Source of the DNA: LH-M37 sp965602855
GTDB lineage: Bacteria; Pseudomonadota; Gammaproteobacteria; SZUA-229
DNA: 64,000 nucleotides
NCBI GenBank assembly: GCA_965602855.1
Contig: CBFCZV010000004.1
Span: forward strand, 21,871 to 85,870
Direction of reading: 5' to 3'
The position numbers and the translations under genes are program-made. Below are positions 34,949-43,843 of this stretch, piece by piece. The stretch's first letter is position 1. Each line of letters starts with the position of its first letter. The notes beneath the pieces are model-generated. The model made no database searches. It worked only from the letters and a program-made list of their open reading frames with translations, and had not been told where the DNA came from.

Positions 34949-35485
34949 ATGGCAGATTACACCACTGTTGCTCGTCCCTATGCACGCGCTGTTTACCAAC
35001 AGGCTATCGAAACTTCATCGGTAGACGGATGGAATGATGCGCTGGCTCTTATGGCCGCCATCGTAAACGATACTGCAATGTGCAGCCTGTTGGATGATCC
35101 TGAAATCAGCAATGAACAGCAAGCTGTATTAATGCTGAAAGTAATCGGTGACAAGCTCGATGCGCAACAACAAAACCTGATTAAGCTGATGGCAGAAAAT
35201 GATCGCCTAAAAGCTTTGCCAGAAGTGGCTGAGCAGTTTGAGATTTACCGAGCTGAAGCAGAAGGTAAAGTCGATGCCGAAGTTACATCTGCTTTCCCGC
35301 TTTCAAGTGAGCAGGAAGAGAGTATTAGCAGTACGCTAAAAGCCAAATTGGGTCGAGAAGTAACAATCACCACAACTATTGATGAGTCATTAATTGGTGG
35401 CGTGGTTATCAAGGCCGGAGATACTATTATCGATGGCTCAATGAAATCCCAGCTAGAGTCGCTGGCACTAACGTTGAGTCGTTAA
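34949..35485 (+). CDS. atpH: ATP synthase F1 subunit delta
   Basis: 178-aa OSCP/delta subunit joining F1 to the b stalk. ARPYARAVYQQAI at the N-terminus and the C-terminal IDESLIGGVVIKAGDTIIDGS are the family signature. Confidence 0.96.
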   Translation: MADYTTVARPYARAVYQQAIETSSVDGWNDALALMAAIVNDTAMCSLLDDPEISNEQQAVLMLKVIGDKLDAQQQNLIKLMAENDRLKALPEVAEQFEIYRAEAEGKVDAEVTSAFPLSSEQEESISSTLKAKLGREVTITTTIDESLIGGVVIKAGDTIIDGSMKSQLESLALTLSR

Positions 35486-35497
35486 GAGGAAAAAGAA

Positions 35498-37039
35498 ATG
35501 CAGCTGAATCCATCAGAAATCAGTGAACTGATTAAATCAAGAATCGAGAATTTTGATTCTTCCGTAGAAGCTCGTACCGAAGGTACCGTTGTTAGTATAA
35601 GCGACGGTATTTTGCGTATTCACGGCCTGGCCGATGCCATGCAGGGTGAGATGATCGAGTTGCCAGGCGATACCTTTGCTATGGCATTGAACCTTGAGCG
35701 CGATTCAGTTGGTGCGGTGGTTCTGGGTTCATACAAACATTTGTCAGAAGGCGATACCGCCAAATGTACAGGCCGTATTCTTGAAGTGCCTATCGGTCCA
35801 GGTTTGCTAGGCCGCGTTGTCGATGCGCTGGGTAACCCCATCGACGGTAAAGGCCCAGTTGATTCAACTGAAACTGCACCGATTGAAAAAATTGCGCCGG
35901 GTGTTATTGAACGTCAATCAGTAAACCAGCCTGTGCAAACCGGTTTGAAATCGATTGACGCAATGGTGCCAGTTGGACGTGGTCAGCGTGAGTTGATTAT
36001 TGGTGACCGCCAGACAGGTAAAACAGCGGTAGCGATTGATGCGATTATCAACCAGGCGAACACCGGCGTTAAATGTATTTATGTAGCGGTTGGCCAGAAG
36101 GCTTCAACCGTGGCCAACATCGTGCGCAAACTTGAAGAACACGGCGCTCTGGAACACACCATTATTGTTGCTGCGTCTGCCGCTGAATCGGCAGCTATGC
36201 AGTTCATTGCGCCTTATTCAGGTTGCACCATGGGCGAGTACTTCCGTGACCGCGGTCAGGATGCATTGATCGTATTTGATGATTTGACCAAACAGGCCTG
36301 GGCTTATCGTCAGGTTTCATTGTTACTACGTCGTCCGCCGGGTCGTGAAGCATATCCTGGTGACGTGTTCTATTTGCATTCACGTCTGCTTGAACGCGCA
36401 TCTCGCGTTAGTGCCGAGTACGTAGAAAAATTTACTAACGGCGAAGTTAAAGGCCAGACTGGTTCATTGACTGCCTTGCCGATTATTGAAACTCAGGACG
36501 GTGACGTTTCTGCGTTCGTACCAACCAACGTTATTTCGATTACCGATGGTCAGATCTTCCTGGAATCAGATTTGTTTAACGCCGGTATTCGTCCTGCGAT
36601 TAATGCTGGTTTGTCGGTATCACGAGTAGGTGGTGCAGCTCAAACAAACATTATTAAGAAACTGGGTGGCGGTGTTCGTTTAGCGCTGGCTCAGTATCGT
36701 GAATTAGCCGCTTTCGCGCAGTTCGCTTCTGACCTTGATGAAACAACCCGTGCACAGTTGGCCCGTGGTGAGCGTGTTACTGAATTGATGAAACAGGCTC
36801 AGTATTCACCGATGTCTACCGCAGAAATGGGGTTCTCCTTGTTCATGGCTAACGAAGGTTACATGGATGATGTTCCAGTCAATAAAGTGGTAGATTTTGA
36901 AGCCGCGATGGTTGCCCACATTAAGAGTAACAACGCTGGTTTGATGGCTAAGATTGACGAAACTGGTGATTTCAATGATGAGATTGAAACTGGTATGCGC
37001 GCAGCATTAGATGACTTTAAAGCTAAGGGCGTATTTTAG
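35498..37039 (+). CDS. atpA: ATP synthase F1 subunit alpha
   Basis: 513-aa alpha subunit with P-loop GDRQTGKTA and the standard C-terminal helical domain. AGAGGAAAAAGAA ribosome site. Length is normal for gammaproteobacteria. Confidence 0.98.
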   Translation: MQLNPSEISELIKSRIENFDSSVEARTEGTVVSISDGILRIHGLADAMQGEMIELPGDTFAMALNLERDSVGAVVLGSYKHLSEGDTAKCTGRILEVPIGPGLLGRVVDALGNPIDGKGPVDSTETAPIEKIAPGVIERQSVNQPVQTGLKSIDAMVPVGRGQRELIIGDRQTGKTAVAIDAIINQANTGVKCIYVAVGQKASTVANIVRKLEEHGALEHTIIVAASAAESAAMQFIAPYSGCTMGEYFRDRGQDALIVFDDLTKQAWAYRQVSLLLRRPPGREAYPGDVFYLHSRLLERASRVSAEYVEKFTNGEVKGQTGSLTALPIIETQDGDVSAFVPTNVISITDGQIFLESDLFNAGIRPAINAGLSVSRVGGAAQTNIIKKLGGGVRLALAQYRELAAFAQFASDLDETTRAQLARGERVTELMKQAQYSPMSTAEMGFSLFMANEGYMDDVPVNKVVDFEAAMVAHIKSNNAGLMAKIDETGDFNDEIETGMRAALDDFKAKGVF

Positions 37040-37087
37040 AGTCTGCGGTTAAACGCAGATTATAAATATTTAATCAGGTAGATTTAA

Positions 37088-37954
37088 ATGGCAGGCGCAA
37101 AAGAAATTCGCACCAAGATCGGCAGTGTTAAAAACACGCAGAAGATCACTAAAGCGATGGAAATGGTAGCAGCGAGCAAGATGCGCAAAGCGCAGGAACG
37201 CATGCGTGCTGCGCGTCCTTATGCGGAAAAAATTAACAATGTACTGGCGCATTTGTCTCAGGCACATCCTGAGTATAAGCATCCATATTTAAGTACACGT
37301 GAAGAAATTAAACGCGTTGGCTACATTGTTGTGTCAACCGATCGTGGTTTGTGTGGTGGTTTAAATACCAACATGTTTAAAGCCGCTGTCACAGATATGG
37401 CCGAGTGGGATGCGAAAGAAGTTGAAGTTGATGTTTGTGCTATTGGTAAAAAATCTATTAGTTTCTTTAGTCGCTTTAAAGCCACGGTGGTTGCAGAAGC
37501 CAGCAACTTGGGTGATGCACCCAGTATGGAAGAACTGATTGGTGCAGTAAAAGTGATGCTTGATGCTTATGATGAAGGCAAGATTGATCGTCTTTATCTG
37601 GTCAGCAATGATTTTGTTAATACCATGACACAGGAAGCTAATGTTCGTCAGTTAGTGCCGGTTAAAGGCGTCATGGATGAAGAGCTCACCCATCACTGGG
37701 ATTATATTTACGAGCCTGAATCAAAACCAATTATTGATGGCCTGATGTTACGTTTTATCGAGTCACAGGTTTATCGTTCAGTGGTCGAAAACATCGCCTG
37801 TGAAATGTCCGCCAGAATGATGGCGATGAAGAGCGCGACCGATAATGCCGGCGACATTATTAAAGAGCTGCAAACCATATACAACAAGGCAAGACAGGCT
37901 GCGATTACTCAGGAAATTTCCGAGATCGTTAGTGGTGCTGCCGCTGTTAGTTAA
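37088..37954 (+). CDS. atpG: ATP synthase F1 subunit gamma
   Basis: 288-aa central rotor shaft. Conserved N-terminus AGAKEIRTKIGSVKNTQKIT and C-terminal ARQAAITQEISEIVSGA are both intact. Confidence 0.97.
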   Translation: MAGAKEIRTKIGSVKNTQKITKAMEMVAASKMRKAQERMRAARPYAEKINNVLAHLSQAHPEYKHPYLSTREEIKRVGYIVVSTDRGLCGGLNTNMFKAAVTDMAEWDAKEVEVDVCAIGKKSISFFSRFKATVVAEASNLGDAPSMEELIGAVKVMLDAYDEGKIDRLYLVSNDFVNTMTQEANVRQLVPVKGVMDEELTHHWDYIYEPESKPIIDGLMLRFIESQVYRSVVENIACEMSARMMAMKSATDNAGDIIKELQTIYNKARQAAITQEISEIVSGAAAVS

Positions 37955-38004
37955 CCACTAAGCAGCAACAACAGAATTTAAATATTAGTTATGAGGATAC
38001 AATC

Positions 38005-39384
38005 ATGAGTACCGGAAACGTAGTTGAAATTATCGGCGCGGTTATCGACGTCGAATTTCCACGGGACTCCATTCCAAAAGTCTATGATGCGCTGAAGCTG
38101 GATGAAACTGGCTTAACAATGGAAGTGCAATCACAGTTGGGCGATGGTGTAGTACGTACGATTGCCATGGGTGCAACCGAAGGTTTACGTCGTGGAATGG
38201 AAGTTAAAAATACCGGCGATGCAATCAGAGTGCCAGTAGGGCAGAAGACTCTGGGCCGCATCATGGATGTACTGGGTAACCCCATCGACAACCAGGGCGA
38301 GATCGGTCATGAATCGACCATGCCTATTCATCGTGCGCCACCTAAATTCGAAGATCAAAGTGCTGCTGCAGAAATTCTGGAAACCGGCGTTAAAGTTATC
38401 GACCTGGTTATGCCAATCGCCAAGGGCGGTAAAATTGGTTTGTTCGGTGGTGCGGGTGTAGGTAAAACCGTAACCCTGATGGAGCTGATTCGTAACATCG
38501 CGGTTGAGCACAGTGGTTTCTCAGTATTTGCCGGTGTTGGTGAGCGTACTCGTGAGGGTAACGATTTCTACTACGAAATGCAGGAAGGCGGCGTACTCGA
38601 TAAAGTAGCACTGGTTTATGGTCAGATGAATGAGCCTCCAGGTAACAGACTGCGCGTTGCGCTGACTGGTTTGACCATGGCGGAGTATTTCCGTGATGAA
38701 GGCCGTGACGTTTTGATGTTTGTTGATAACATTTACCGTTACACACTCGCCGGAACCGAAGTATCTGCGCTGCTAGGTCGTATGCCTTCAGCGGTAGGTT
38801 ACCAGCCAACACTGGCGGAAGAAATGGGCGTGCTTCAGGAACGTATTACTTCTACCAAGACCGGTTCAATTACCTCATTCCAGGCGGTTTACGTACCTGC
38901 GGATGATTTGACCGATCCATCACCAGCCACCACTTTCGCGCATCTTGATGCGACATTGGTATTGTCTCGTCAGGTGGCCGAGCTGGGTATTTACCCTGCG
39001 GTGGATCCACTCGATTCAACATCACGTATGCTTGATCCGCACGTAGTGGGTAACGAGCATTATGAAATTGCTCGTGGCGTACAGGGTCTGTTGCAGCGTT
39101 ATAAAGAGCTGAAAGATATTATTGCGATTCTGGGTATGGATGAGTTGTCTGATGAAGACAAGCAGGCCGTATCACGTGCTCGTAAGATCCAGCGCTTTTT
39201 GTCACAGCCGTTCTTCGTGGCTGAAGTATTCACCGGCGCACCCGGTAAGTACGTGTCACTGAAAGATAATCTGGCTGCATTTAAATCTATTCTGGATGGT
39301 GAGCACGATGACCTTCCCGAGCAGGCGTTCTACATGGTTGGCGGTATCGACGAAGCTGTCGAGAAAGCAAAGGGCATGAACTAG
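38005..39384 (+). CDS. atpD: ATP synthase F1 subunit beta
   Basis: 459-aa catalytic subunit with P-loop GGAGVGKTV and the catalytic glutamate in GERTREGND. ALLGRMPSAVGYQPTLAEEM is fully conserved. Confidence 0.98.
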   Translation: MSTGNVVEIIGAVIDVEFPRDSIPKVYDALKLDETGLTMEVQSQLGDGVVRTIAMGATEGLRRGMEVKNTGDAIRVPVGQKTLGRIMDVLGNPIDNQGEIGHESTMPIHRAPPKFEDQSAAAEILETGVKVIDLVMPIAKGGKIGLFGGAGVGKTVTLMELIRNIAVEHSGFSVFAGVGERTREGNDFYYEMQEGGVLDKVALVYGQMNEPPGNRLRVALTGLTMAEYFRDEGRDVLMFVDNIYRYTLAGTEVSALLGRMPSAVGYQPTLAEEMGVLQERITSTKTGSITSFQAVYVPADDLTDPSPATTFAHLDATLVLSRQVAELGIYPAVDPLDSTSRMLDPHVVGNEHYEIARGVQGLLQRYKELKDIIAILGMDELSDEDKQAVSRARKIQRFLSQPFFVAEVFTGAPGKYVSLKDNLAAFKSILDGEHDDLPEQAFYMVGGIDEAVEKAKGMN

Positions 39385-39407
39385 CCGCAAGGCAGGGTTG
39401 AATAAAT

Positions 39408-39827
39408 ATGGCTATGACCATGCATGTTGATATCGTTAGTGCCGAAGTGGAGATCTTCTCGGACACTATCACTGAGCTTTATGCGCCAGCAGAAATGGGT
39501 GAGGTCGGTATTATGCCGCGACACGCGCCTTTGCTGACACAATTGAAGCCGGGTGAAGTGCGTGTTGTTGATCAGCACGGCGAGTCGCAATCGTTTTATG
39601 TCAATGGTGGCATTCTTGAGGTTCAGCCTCATGTGGTCACTATTCTTTCTGATACCGCCATGCGCGCGCACGATCTTGATGAAGCTGCCGCAATGGAAGC
39701 TAAAGCGAGAGCTGAAGCGGCCATGGTAGACAAGAAAACAGATTATGATTATGCTCGAGCCAGGATTGAGCTAATGGAAGCGGTAGCACAGCTCGAAACT
39801 ATCAATAAGCTGAGAACGAGAAAATAA
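39408..39827 (+). CDS. atpC: ATP synthase F1 subunit epsilon
   Basis: 139-aa epsilon subunit: beta-sandwich (MHVDIVSAEVEIFSD to about residue 85) plus two C-terminal helices that can inhibit ATP hydrolysis. Last gene of the atp operon; a terminator follows. Confidence 0.96.
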   Translation: MAMTMHVDIVSAEVEIFSDTITELYAPAEMGEVGIMPRHAPLLTQLKPGEVRVVDQHGESQSFYVNGGILEVQPHVVTILSDTAMRAHDLDEAAAMEAKARAEAAMVDKKTDYDYARARIELMEAVAQLETINKLRTRK

Positions 39828-39867
39828 GCGGCTAGCGGAAACAAAGCCGCTAATCAGCTAAACTAAG

Positions 39868-39893
39868 AAGGTCAGTTTTACTGGCCTTTTTTT
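39868..39893 (+). terminator. rho-independent terminator of the atp operon
   Basis: AAGGTCAG (39868-39875) pairs with CTGGCCTT (39881-39888), one G-U, followed by a T-run. It lies 40 bp after atpC and just before glmU, so glmU probably also needs its own promoter or read-through. Confidence 0.85.
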
Positions 39894-39909
39894 ATGCATG
39901 AGATTTAAC

Positions 39910-41271
39910 ATGAACCTATCAGTAATTATTCTTGCCGCAGGGCAGGGCACCAGAATGAAATCATCACTGCCAAAAGTGATGCACCGTATCGCCGGCATGC
40001 CAATGCTGGAACACGTTTATCATCGAAGTTTAGATCTCGGCGCAGATGATATACATGTTGTTTATGGCCATGGTGGTGAGCACCTGCACGAATACTGTTC
40101 AGAATTTAAAGTCGACTGGGTGTTGCAGAAAGCACAGCTGGGCACAGCGCACGCGGTCGAGCAGGCCAGCCCAAAAATAAAAGATGATTCCATCGCGCTA
40201 GTTTTATATGGCGATGTACCGCTGATTAAATCTGAAACCCTGAAAGCACTGGTCGATAAAGTCAGCGGCGACAATATTGCACTTCTCACAGTTAATCTCG
40301 ATGATCCAACCGGTTACGGTCGAATTGTCAGAGACGGTGACAAGGTGACCAGCATCGTTGAACACAAAGATGCCAGCGAAGAACAAAAGCAAATCAACGA
40401 AGTAAACACAGGCATACTGGCATTACGCGCCGGATATTTGAATGAATGCCTTAGAAAAGTCGACAACAACAATTCACAGGGCGAATATTATTTAACCGAT
40501 ATTATTGCTATGGCTGTCGCTGATGGCAATGAAGTGCTTACCGCACAGCCGGAAAATAGTTATGAGGTTGAAGGTGTGAATGACAGGAAGCAGCTGGCCA
40601 AACTGGAAAGAATTCACCAGCAGGAAATGGTCGAGCAATTAATGCTGCAAGGTATCAGTGTAGCCGACCCTGCCAGAGTTGATATTCGTGGTGAGGTAAA
40701 AATAGGCAGTGATTCATTTATTGATATTAATGTTATTTTTGAAGGCAGTGTTGAGATTGGTAGCAACGTGACTATCGGCGCAGGCTGCATCATCACCAAC
40801 AGTAAGATTGCAGATGGAAGTACGATAAAACCTTATTCGGTGATTGAAAATGCCGTCATAGAGCAGGGCGTTGAAGTGGGGCCGTTTGCGCGTTTACGCC
40901 CCGGTACGCATTTACTGGATAACAGTAAAGTGGGTAATTTTGTCGAGATTAAAAATACTGAACTGGGTGAAGGTAGTAAGGCCAGTCATTTGAGTTATCT
41001 GGGTGACAGTGAAATTGGTCGTGATGTGAATATTGGGGCTGGAACGATTACCTGTAATTATGATGGTGCTAATAAGTTTAAGACGGTTATTAAGGATGGG
41101 GCGTTTATTGGGTCGGATACGCAGTTGGTCGCGCCGGTGACTGTTGGGAAGAATGCGACTATTGGGGCTGGGTCGACGATTACTAAGGATGTTGAGGATG
41201 GGGGGTTGGCGTTGAGTCGGGCTGGGCAGAGGAGCGTTAAGGGGTGGGTTAGGCCGGTTAAGAAGAAGTAA
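39910..41271 (+). CDS. glmU: bifunctional GlmU (N-acetylglucosamine-1-P uridyltransferase / glucosamine-1-P acetyltransferase)
   Basis: 453 aa from ATG 39910 (GAG at 7 nt), preferred over ATG 39898. The N-terminal pyrophosphorylase domain starts VIILAAGQGTRMKS; the C-terminal left-handed beta-helix of hexapeptide repeats includes GAGTITCNYDG and ends with KGWVRPVKKK. Makes UDP-GlcNAc for peptidoglycan and LPS. The last ~200 bp are unusually G-rich at third positions compared with the rest of the gene. glmS is not found directly downstream. Confidence 0.96.
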   Translation: MNLSVIILAAGQGTRMKSSLPKVMHRIAGMPMLEHVYHRSLDLGADDIHVVYGHGGEHLHEYCSEFKVDWVLQKAQLGTAHAVEQASPKIKDDSIALVLYGDVPLIKSETLKALVDKVSGDNIALLTVNLDDPTGYGRIVRDGDKVTSIVEHKDASEEQKQINEVNTGILALRAGYLNECLRKVDNNNSQGEYYLTDIIAMAVADGNEVLTAQPENSYEVEGVNDRKQLAKLERIHQQEMVEQLMLQGISVADPARVDIRGEVKIGSDSFIDINVIFEGSVEIGSNVTIGAGCIITNSKIADGSTIKPYSVIENAVIEQGVEVGPFARLRPGTHLLDNSKVGNFVEIKNTELGEGSKASHLSYLGDSEIGRDVNIGAGTITCNYDGANKFKTVIKDGAFIGSDTQLVAPVTVGKNATIGAGSTITKDVEDGGLALSRAGQRSVKGWVRPVKKK

Positions 41272-41660
41272 TCTATCGTTATACCTCACCGTCATCTCGG
41301 CATGTTTTTGAGCCGTGATCCAGTCTTTGGCTTTTGTACAATAACTAAATCTTCGTAGTAATTCATACCTTTGGTAGTAGTGGGTATTCGCACCCACGGG
41401 CGAGGTACTTTTTCTCTACAGCAAGAAAAAGTACCCAAAAAGTGCCGCCCATTACAACCTGCCCTGAAGGGCAAGCCTCAGCTTCCAGCTTTGCCTACGC
41501 GTCGGCCTGACTCGCAATCCCGCTCGCAGGCCTCAATTCGCCGTCCATGGCGAATTGACCCTATCAAAGATGGAAGCTGAGGCAGGTTGTATGAGGGGTT
41601 AAAAATAGTGAAAGGCAAAAAACAAGACATACCTCGTGTTATGCATTTCGTTGTAAATAA
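41272..41660. other. non-coding gap after glmU, mostly palindromic repeat
   Basis: No coding frame is convincing. Bases 41380-41590 are filled with nested palindromes, listed separately. This is the left edge of the island with the ubiquitin-like operon. Confidence 0.6.
41380..41590. repeat. composite palindromic repeat element
   Basis: Four successive stems: GTGGGT/ACCCAC (41380-41397), GTACTTTTTCT/AGAAAAAGTAC (41405-41434, perfect 11 bp), GCCCT/AGGGC (41461-41472) and CAATTCGCC/GGCGAATTG (41534-41557). An outer long arm, ACAACCTGCC (41454-41463) with GGCAGGTTGT (41581-41590), plus an 18-bp arm at 41476-41493 matching 41565-41582 with one mismatch, encloses the last stems. The GTACTTTTTC...GAAAAAGTAC core is a type of intergenic repeat recalled from other Gammaproteobacteria. 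Confidence 0.7.
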
Positions 41661-42101
41661 TTAACCTTTACTAGCTCGTCTTATTAACCAGAAACCACCA
41701 ATACATAATGCTGTAACAGCAAGTGTATTTATAACTTGTGAACTTACAGAATGGTTGTTTATTGCCCGATTTGAAAACGATTCGCAATTATTAAATATTA
41801 GGTCATAGTTACCTTGTCCACCTAAAACTAATTCATTAAGTGCTCTGCGCGCTACATCTTCATCTGAAAATTTACCATTATTTGGCTTAATTCTAATTTC
41901 ACCGTTAGTTGAATAACGCTCAAAGAATTCTTCATACGTTGTCAGTCCGTATCCAGTATCACAGTTTTCAGCAATGTAAATTTGTCGGTCTTCCATACTA
42001 CGACCTATAATTACGCCGTGGTGTTTAGGTCCGATATGACCGAGTTTAGAAAGTGCGCCGATAAGCCTGCAACCAGTTATATCTATTTGTTGAAATTCCA
42101 T
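41661..42101 (-). CDS. LRAT-like thiol-enzyme domain protein with C-terminal membrane anchor
   Basis: 146-aa protein resembling the LRAT/HRASLS branch of the permuted NlpC/P60 fold, whose members are acyltransferases, phospholipases or thiol peptidases. Near the N-terminus HHGVIIG (residues 27-33) supplies the His; NNCESFSNRA (104-113) supplies the nucleophile Cys106, like the NCEHF motif of LRAT. A hydrophobic segment (about residues 122-140) ending in RRASKG is a predicted C-terminal tail anchor, as in mammalian PLAAT proteins. Good ribosome site AAGGA. It follows the ubiquitin-like operon on the same strand but behind a hairpin at 42152. Function inferred only: possible membrane-acting effector. 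Confidence 0.65.
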   Translation of the reverse strand: MEFQQIDITGCRLIGALSKLGHIGPKHHGVIIGRSMEDRQIYIAENCDTGYGLTTYEEFFERYSTNGEIRIKPNNGKFSDEDVARRALNELVLGGQGNYDLIFNNCESFSNRAINNHSVSSQVINTLAVTALCIGGFWLIRRASKG

Positions 42102-42151
42102 TATCTATTCCTTGTGTGACGAGCTAAATGTGAATATGTAGGTATATGGGT

Positions 42152-42179
42152 AATACTCCCTAAATTAATAGGGAGTATT
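42152..42179. terminator. perfect hairpin between the small zinc protein and LRAT-like genes
   Basis: AATACTCCCT (42152-42161) pairs perfectly with AGGGAGTATT (42170-42179), loop AAATTAAT. It lies 10 bp beyond the small Cys/His gene. The U-run is weak, so it may attenuate rather than stop transcription into the LRAT-like gene. Confidence 0.6.
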
Positions 42180-42189
42180 GCATTTATTG

Positions 42190-42396
42190 TTATGAAGTAT
42201 GGCAATCATTTGAGCAATAAAAACATCCATTAGATTTTGTGTAATGTTTTTTTGCTTCTTGAACGGCTCCTCGGCAACTAGCAAAAGTTCCGAGATATAA
42301 CCGATTATGCTCAGCAGGCATAAAAGAACAACCAGTTGTATGTACTTCATGGTCGCCATTGGGTTGTGCGTTTTTATTTACGTAATATTTATGCAT
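42190..42396 (-). CDS. small Cys/His-rich protein, 68 aa
   Basis: 68-aa protein, MHKYYVNKNA then HEVHTTGCSF, ASCRGAV and the C-terminal GCFYCSNDCHTS. The cysteines and histidines suggest a small zinc-binding fold (CxxCxxxCH at the end). Its ATG overlaps the 3' end of the E1 gene by 8 bp (ATGCATAA) behind a strong ribosome site AAGGAG, so it is translationally coupled to the conjugation operon. Similar small proteins are recalled as widespread hypotheticals. It could be a target, adaptor or a RING-like partner; nothing proves this. Confidence 0.65.
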   Translation of the reverse strand: MHKYYVNKNAQPNGDHEVHTTGCSFMPAEHNRLYLGTFASCRGAVQEAKKHYTKSNGCFYCSNDCHTS

Positions 42397-43843
42397 AACT
42401 TTTCTCCTTATGAGAAGTAGTAGGTGTTTGTTTCTGTCTCAGTCGAGCTTCTTCAGCGGAAATATCTTTACCCTTTAAATTAAAGTTCGAATCACCGGTT
42501 GCAGTAAGTTCTTTTGATTTACATGTAGGGTAGCAATGTTTTTCAGTATCTGATTCCAGTATGCCGGGATTGTATCGAAAACGCTGGACACCAAAGTCGT
42601 CGTATCCACCACTAGCTGTGGTTAAGGCTATAAATTGCATAGTCTCAAGTGAAGCAAGGTTTTGACTGAATGGGTATACGTTTTCGTTTCTACGAAACCG
42701 ATGATTGACTGGAAGACCTCTCATATAAGAGGGGCTGTCTAGCTTGCCTTCAGTTTCTGTTGAAACATCATCCCAGGTGAATGCCCCAAGACATTCTAAG
42801 CATGGACGTTCAGGCCCAACTGTTTGTAATTGCCAGTCAACTCCAGAAAAAATCCCATCTTTGAAACGAACATCAATACCACCATCAATAACGGGTATGA
42901 GATGTGCATAGGCGAAATGATTTAAAATAGATCGAGGTCTAGGGCGATCAACACAACTAAAGAGTACGTCACAATTTAGTGCTGCGTTATATCCTTCTTC
43001 CTCTACAAGGCTAAACGGTACTGTTTCAATTACAAGATTAGATGCAGTAGAAATTTCCAAGGCACGTTGTTTGGCTACAAGAACCTTAAGGAGTCCAAGA
43101 TCTTTTTTTGTAGCAAAATCAAGTCTGTCCAGATTATGTGCTTGAATCTCATCATGATCTATAAAAACCAGTCTGGTCAGACCCATTCGAGCCAAACTCA
43201 TGGCAATCGCTCCGCCAACACTACCAAGGCCAACAATTCCTATTTTTAGTCTCGCTAGATTAGTATGGTTTCCTTCGCCCCACACAGTAACCGTTCGCTT
43301 AAACATCTCATTAAATTCAGGAGGTGGAAGCAATGCATCATAAAAATTACTAGATAGAGTTTTTCCGAGTATGCGTACAGAGTTACACCACTTTCTTTCG
43401 TATGACTGATTTTCATTGTCTACCCAAAAACGTGCGCTCCACGTTCCATCTGAACCAGTTGTCATACCAAGTAGTGGCAAGTCAGTTAAAGCGGCAACCG
43501 AACCCATAAGCTTTTTTTCAGCAATGACATCATCGTCACTCATGTGTTGCCAGCCAGGAAAAGGATGGCTGTGCATAAACGAAATGCCGCAGCCTTTTTC
43601 CATAGCTAACTTACAGACTCGTTCAAAGTACCCGGGATTAAAACTGACATTACCGTGACGTTGTCTATCTCCTTCTTCTGGGAATATGGGGGTATGAACA
43701 AGCGCCGTTAGGCGCTTGTCTCCCTGTGATGGTGTCCACAAGGCAAAGGCAAGATCTTCTTCTCTGTCTTCACGTATCAAATGCCCCATTAGCTCATTAT
43801 GAAGCTGCTGCGTCATCGCAACGCTATATTCATGGTTATGCAT
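42389..43843 (-). CDS. JAB-peptidase / E1-like ThiF fusion protein
   Basis: 484 aa from ATG 43843 (AGGAG at 9 nt); an in-frame TTG 18 bp upstream is not needed. Residues about 1-150 form a JAB/MPN peptidase: HSHP (His91, His93) with S102 and D105 gives the JAMM zinc motif. About 200-440 form an E1/ThiF adenylation domain: GLGSVGG (205-211), IDHDEIQAHNLDRL, CVDRPRPRS and ViDGGIDV. Zinc cysteines: PCLEC (348, 351) and CYPTC (437, 441). No Cys lies between 352 and 436, where the catalytic cysteine of canonical E1 enzymes would be; DSPSYMRGLP sits there. Second gene of the operon. Confidence 0.88.
   Translation of the reverse strand: MHNHEYSVAMTQQLHNELMGHLIREDREEDLAFALWTPSQGDKRLTALVHTPIFPEEGDRQRHGNVSFNPGYFERVCKLAMEKGCGISFMHSHPFPGWQHMSDDDVIAEKKLMGSVAALTDLPLLGMTTGSDGTWSARFWVDNENQSYERKWCNSVRILGKTLSSNFYDALLPPPEFNEMFKRTVTVWGEGNHTNLARLKIGIVGLGSVGGAIAMSLARMGLTRLVFIDHDEIQAHNLDRLDFATKKDLGLLKVLVAKQRALEISTASNLVIETVPFSLVEEEGYNAALNCDVLFSCVDRPRPRSILNHFAYAHLIPVIDGGIDVRFKDGIFSGVDWQLQTVGPERPCLECLGAFTWDDVSTETEGKLDSPSYMRGLPVNHRFRRNENVYPFSQNLASLETMQFIALTTASGGYDDFGVQRFRYNPGILESDTEKHCYPTCKSKELTATGDSNFNLKGKDISAEEARLRQKQTPTTSHKEKSYA

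Noticed and set aside
38408..38812. Long open frame on the minus strand within atpD
   Set aside because: Antisense to a fully conserved gene and its composition is explained by the atpD codon pattern.
41380..41590. Integron attC site
   Set aside because: Lacks the GTTRRRY/RYYYAAC core pair and no integron integrase or cassette array is present.
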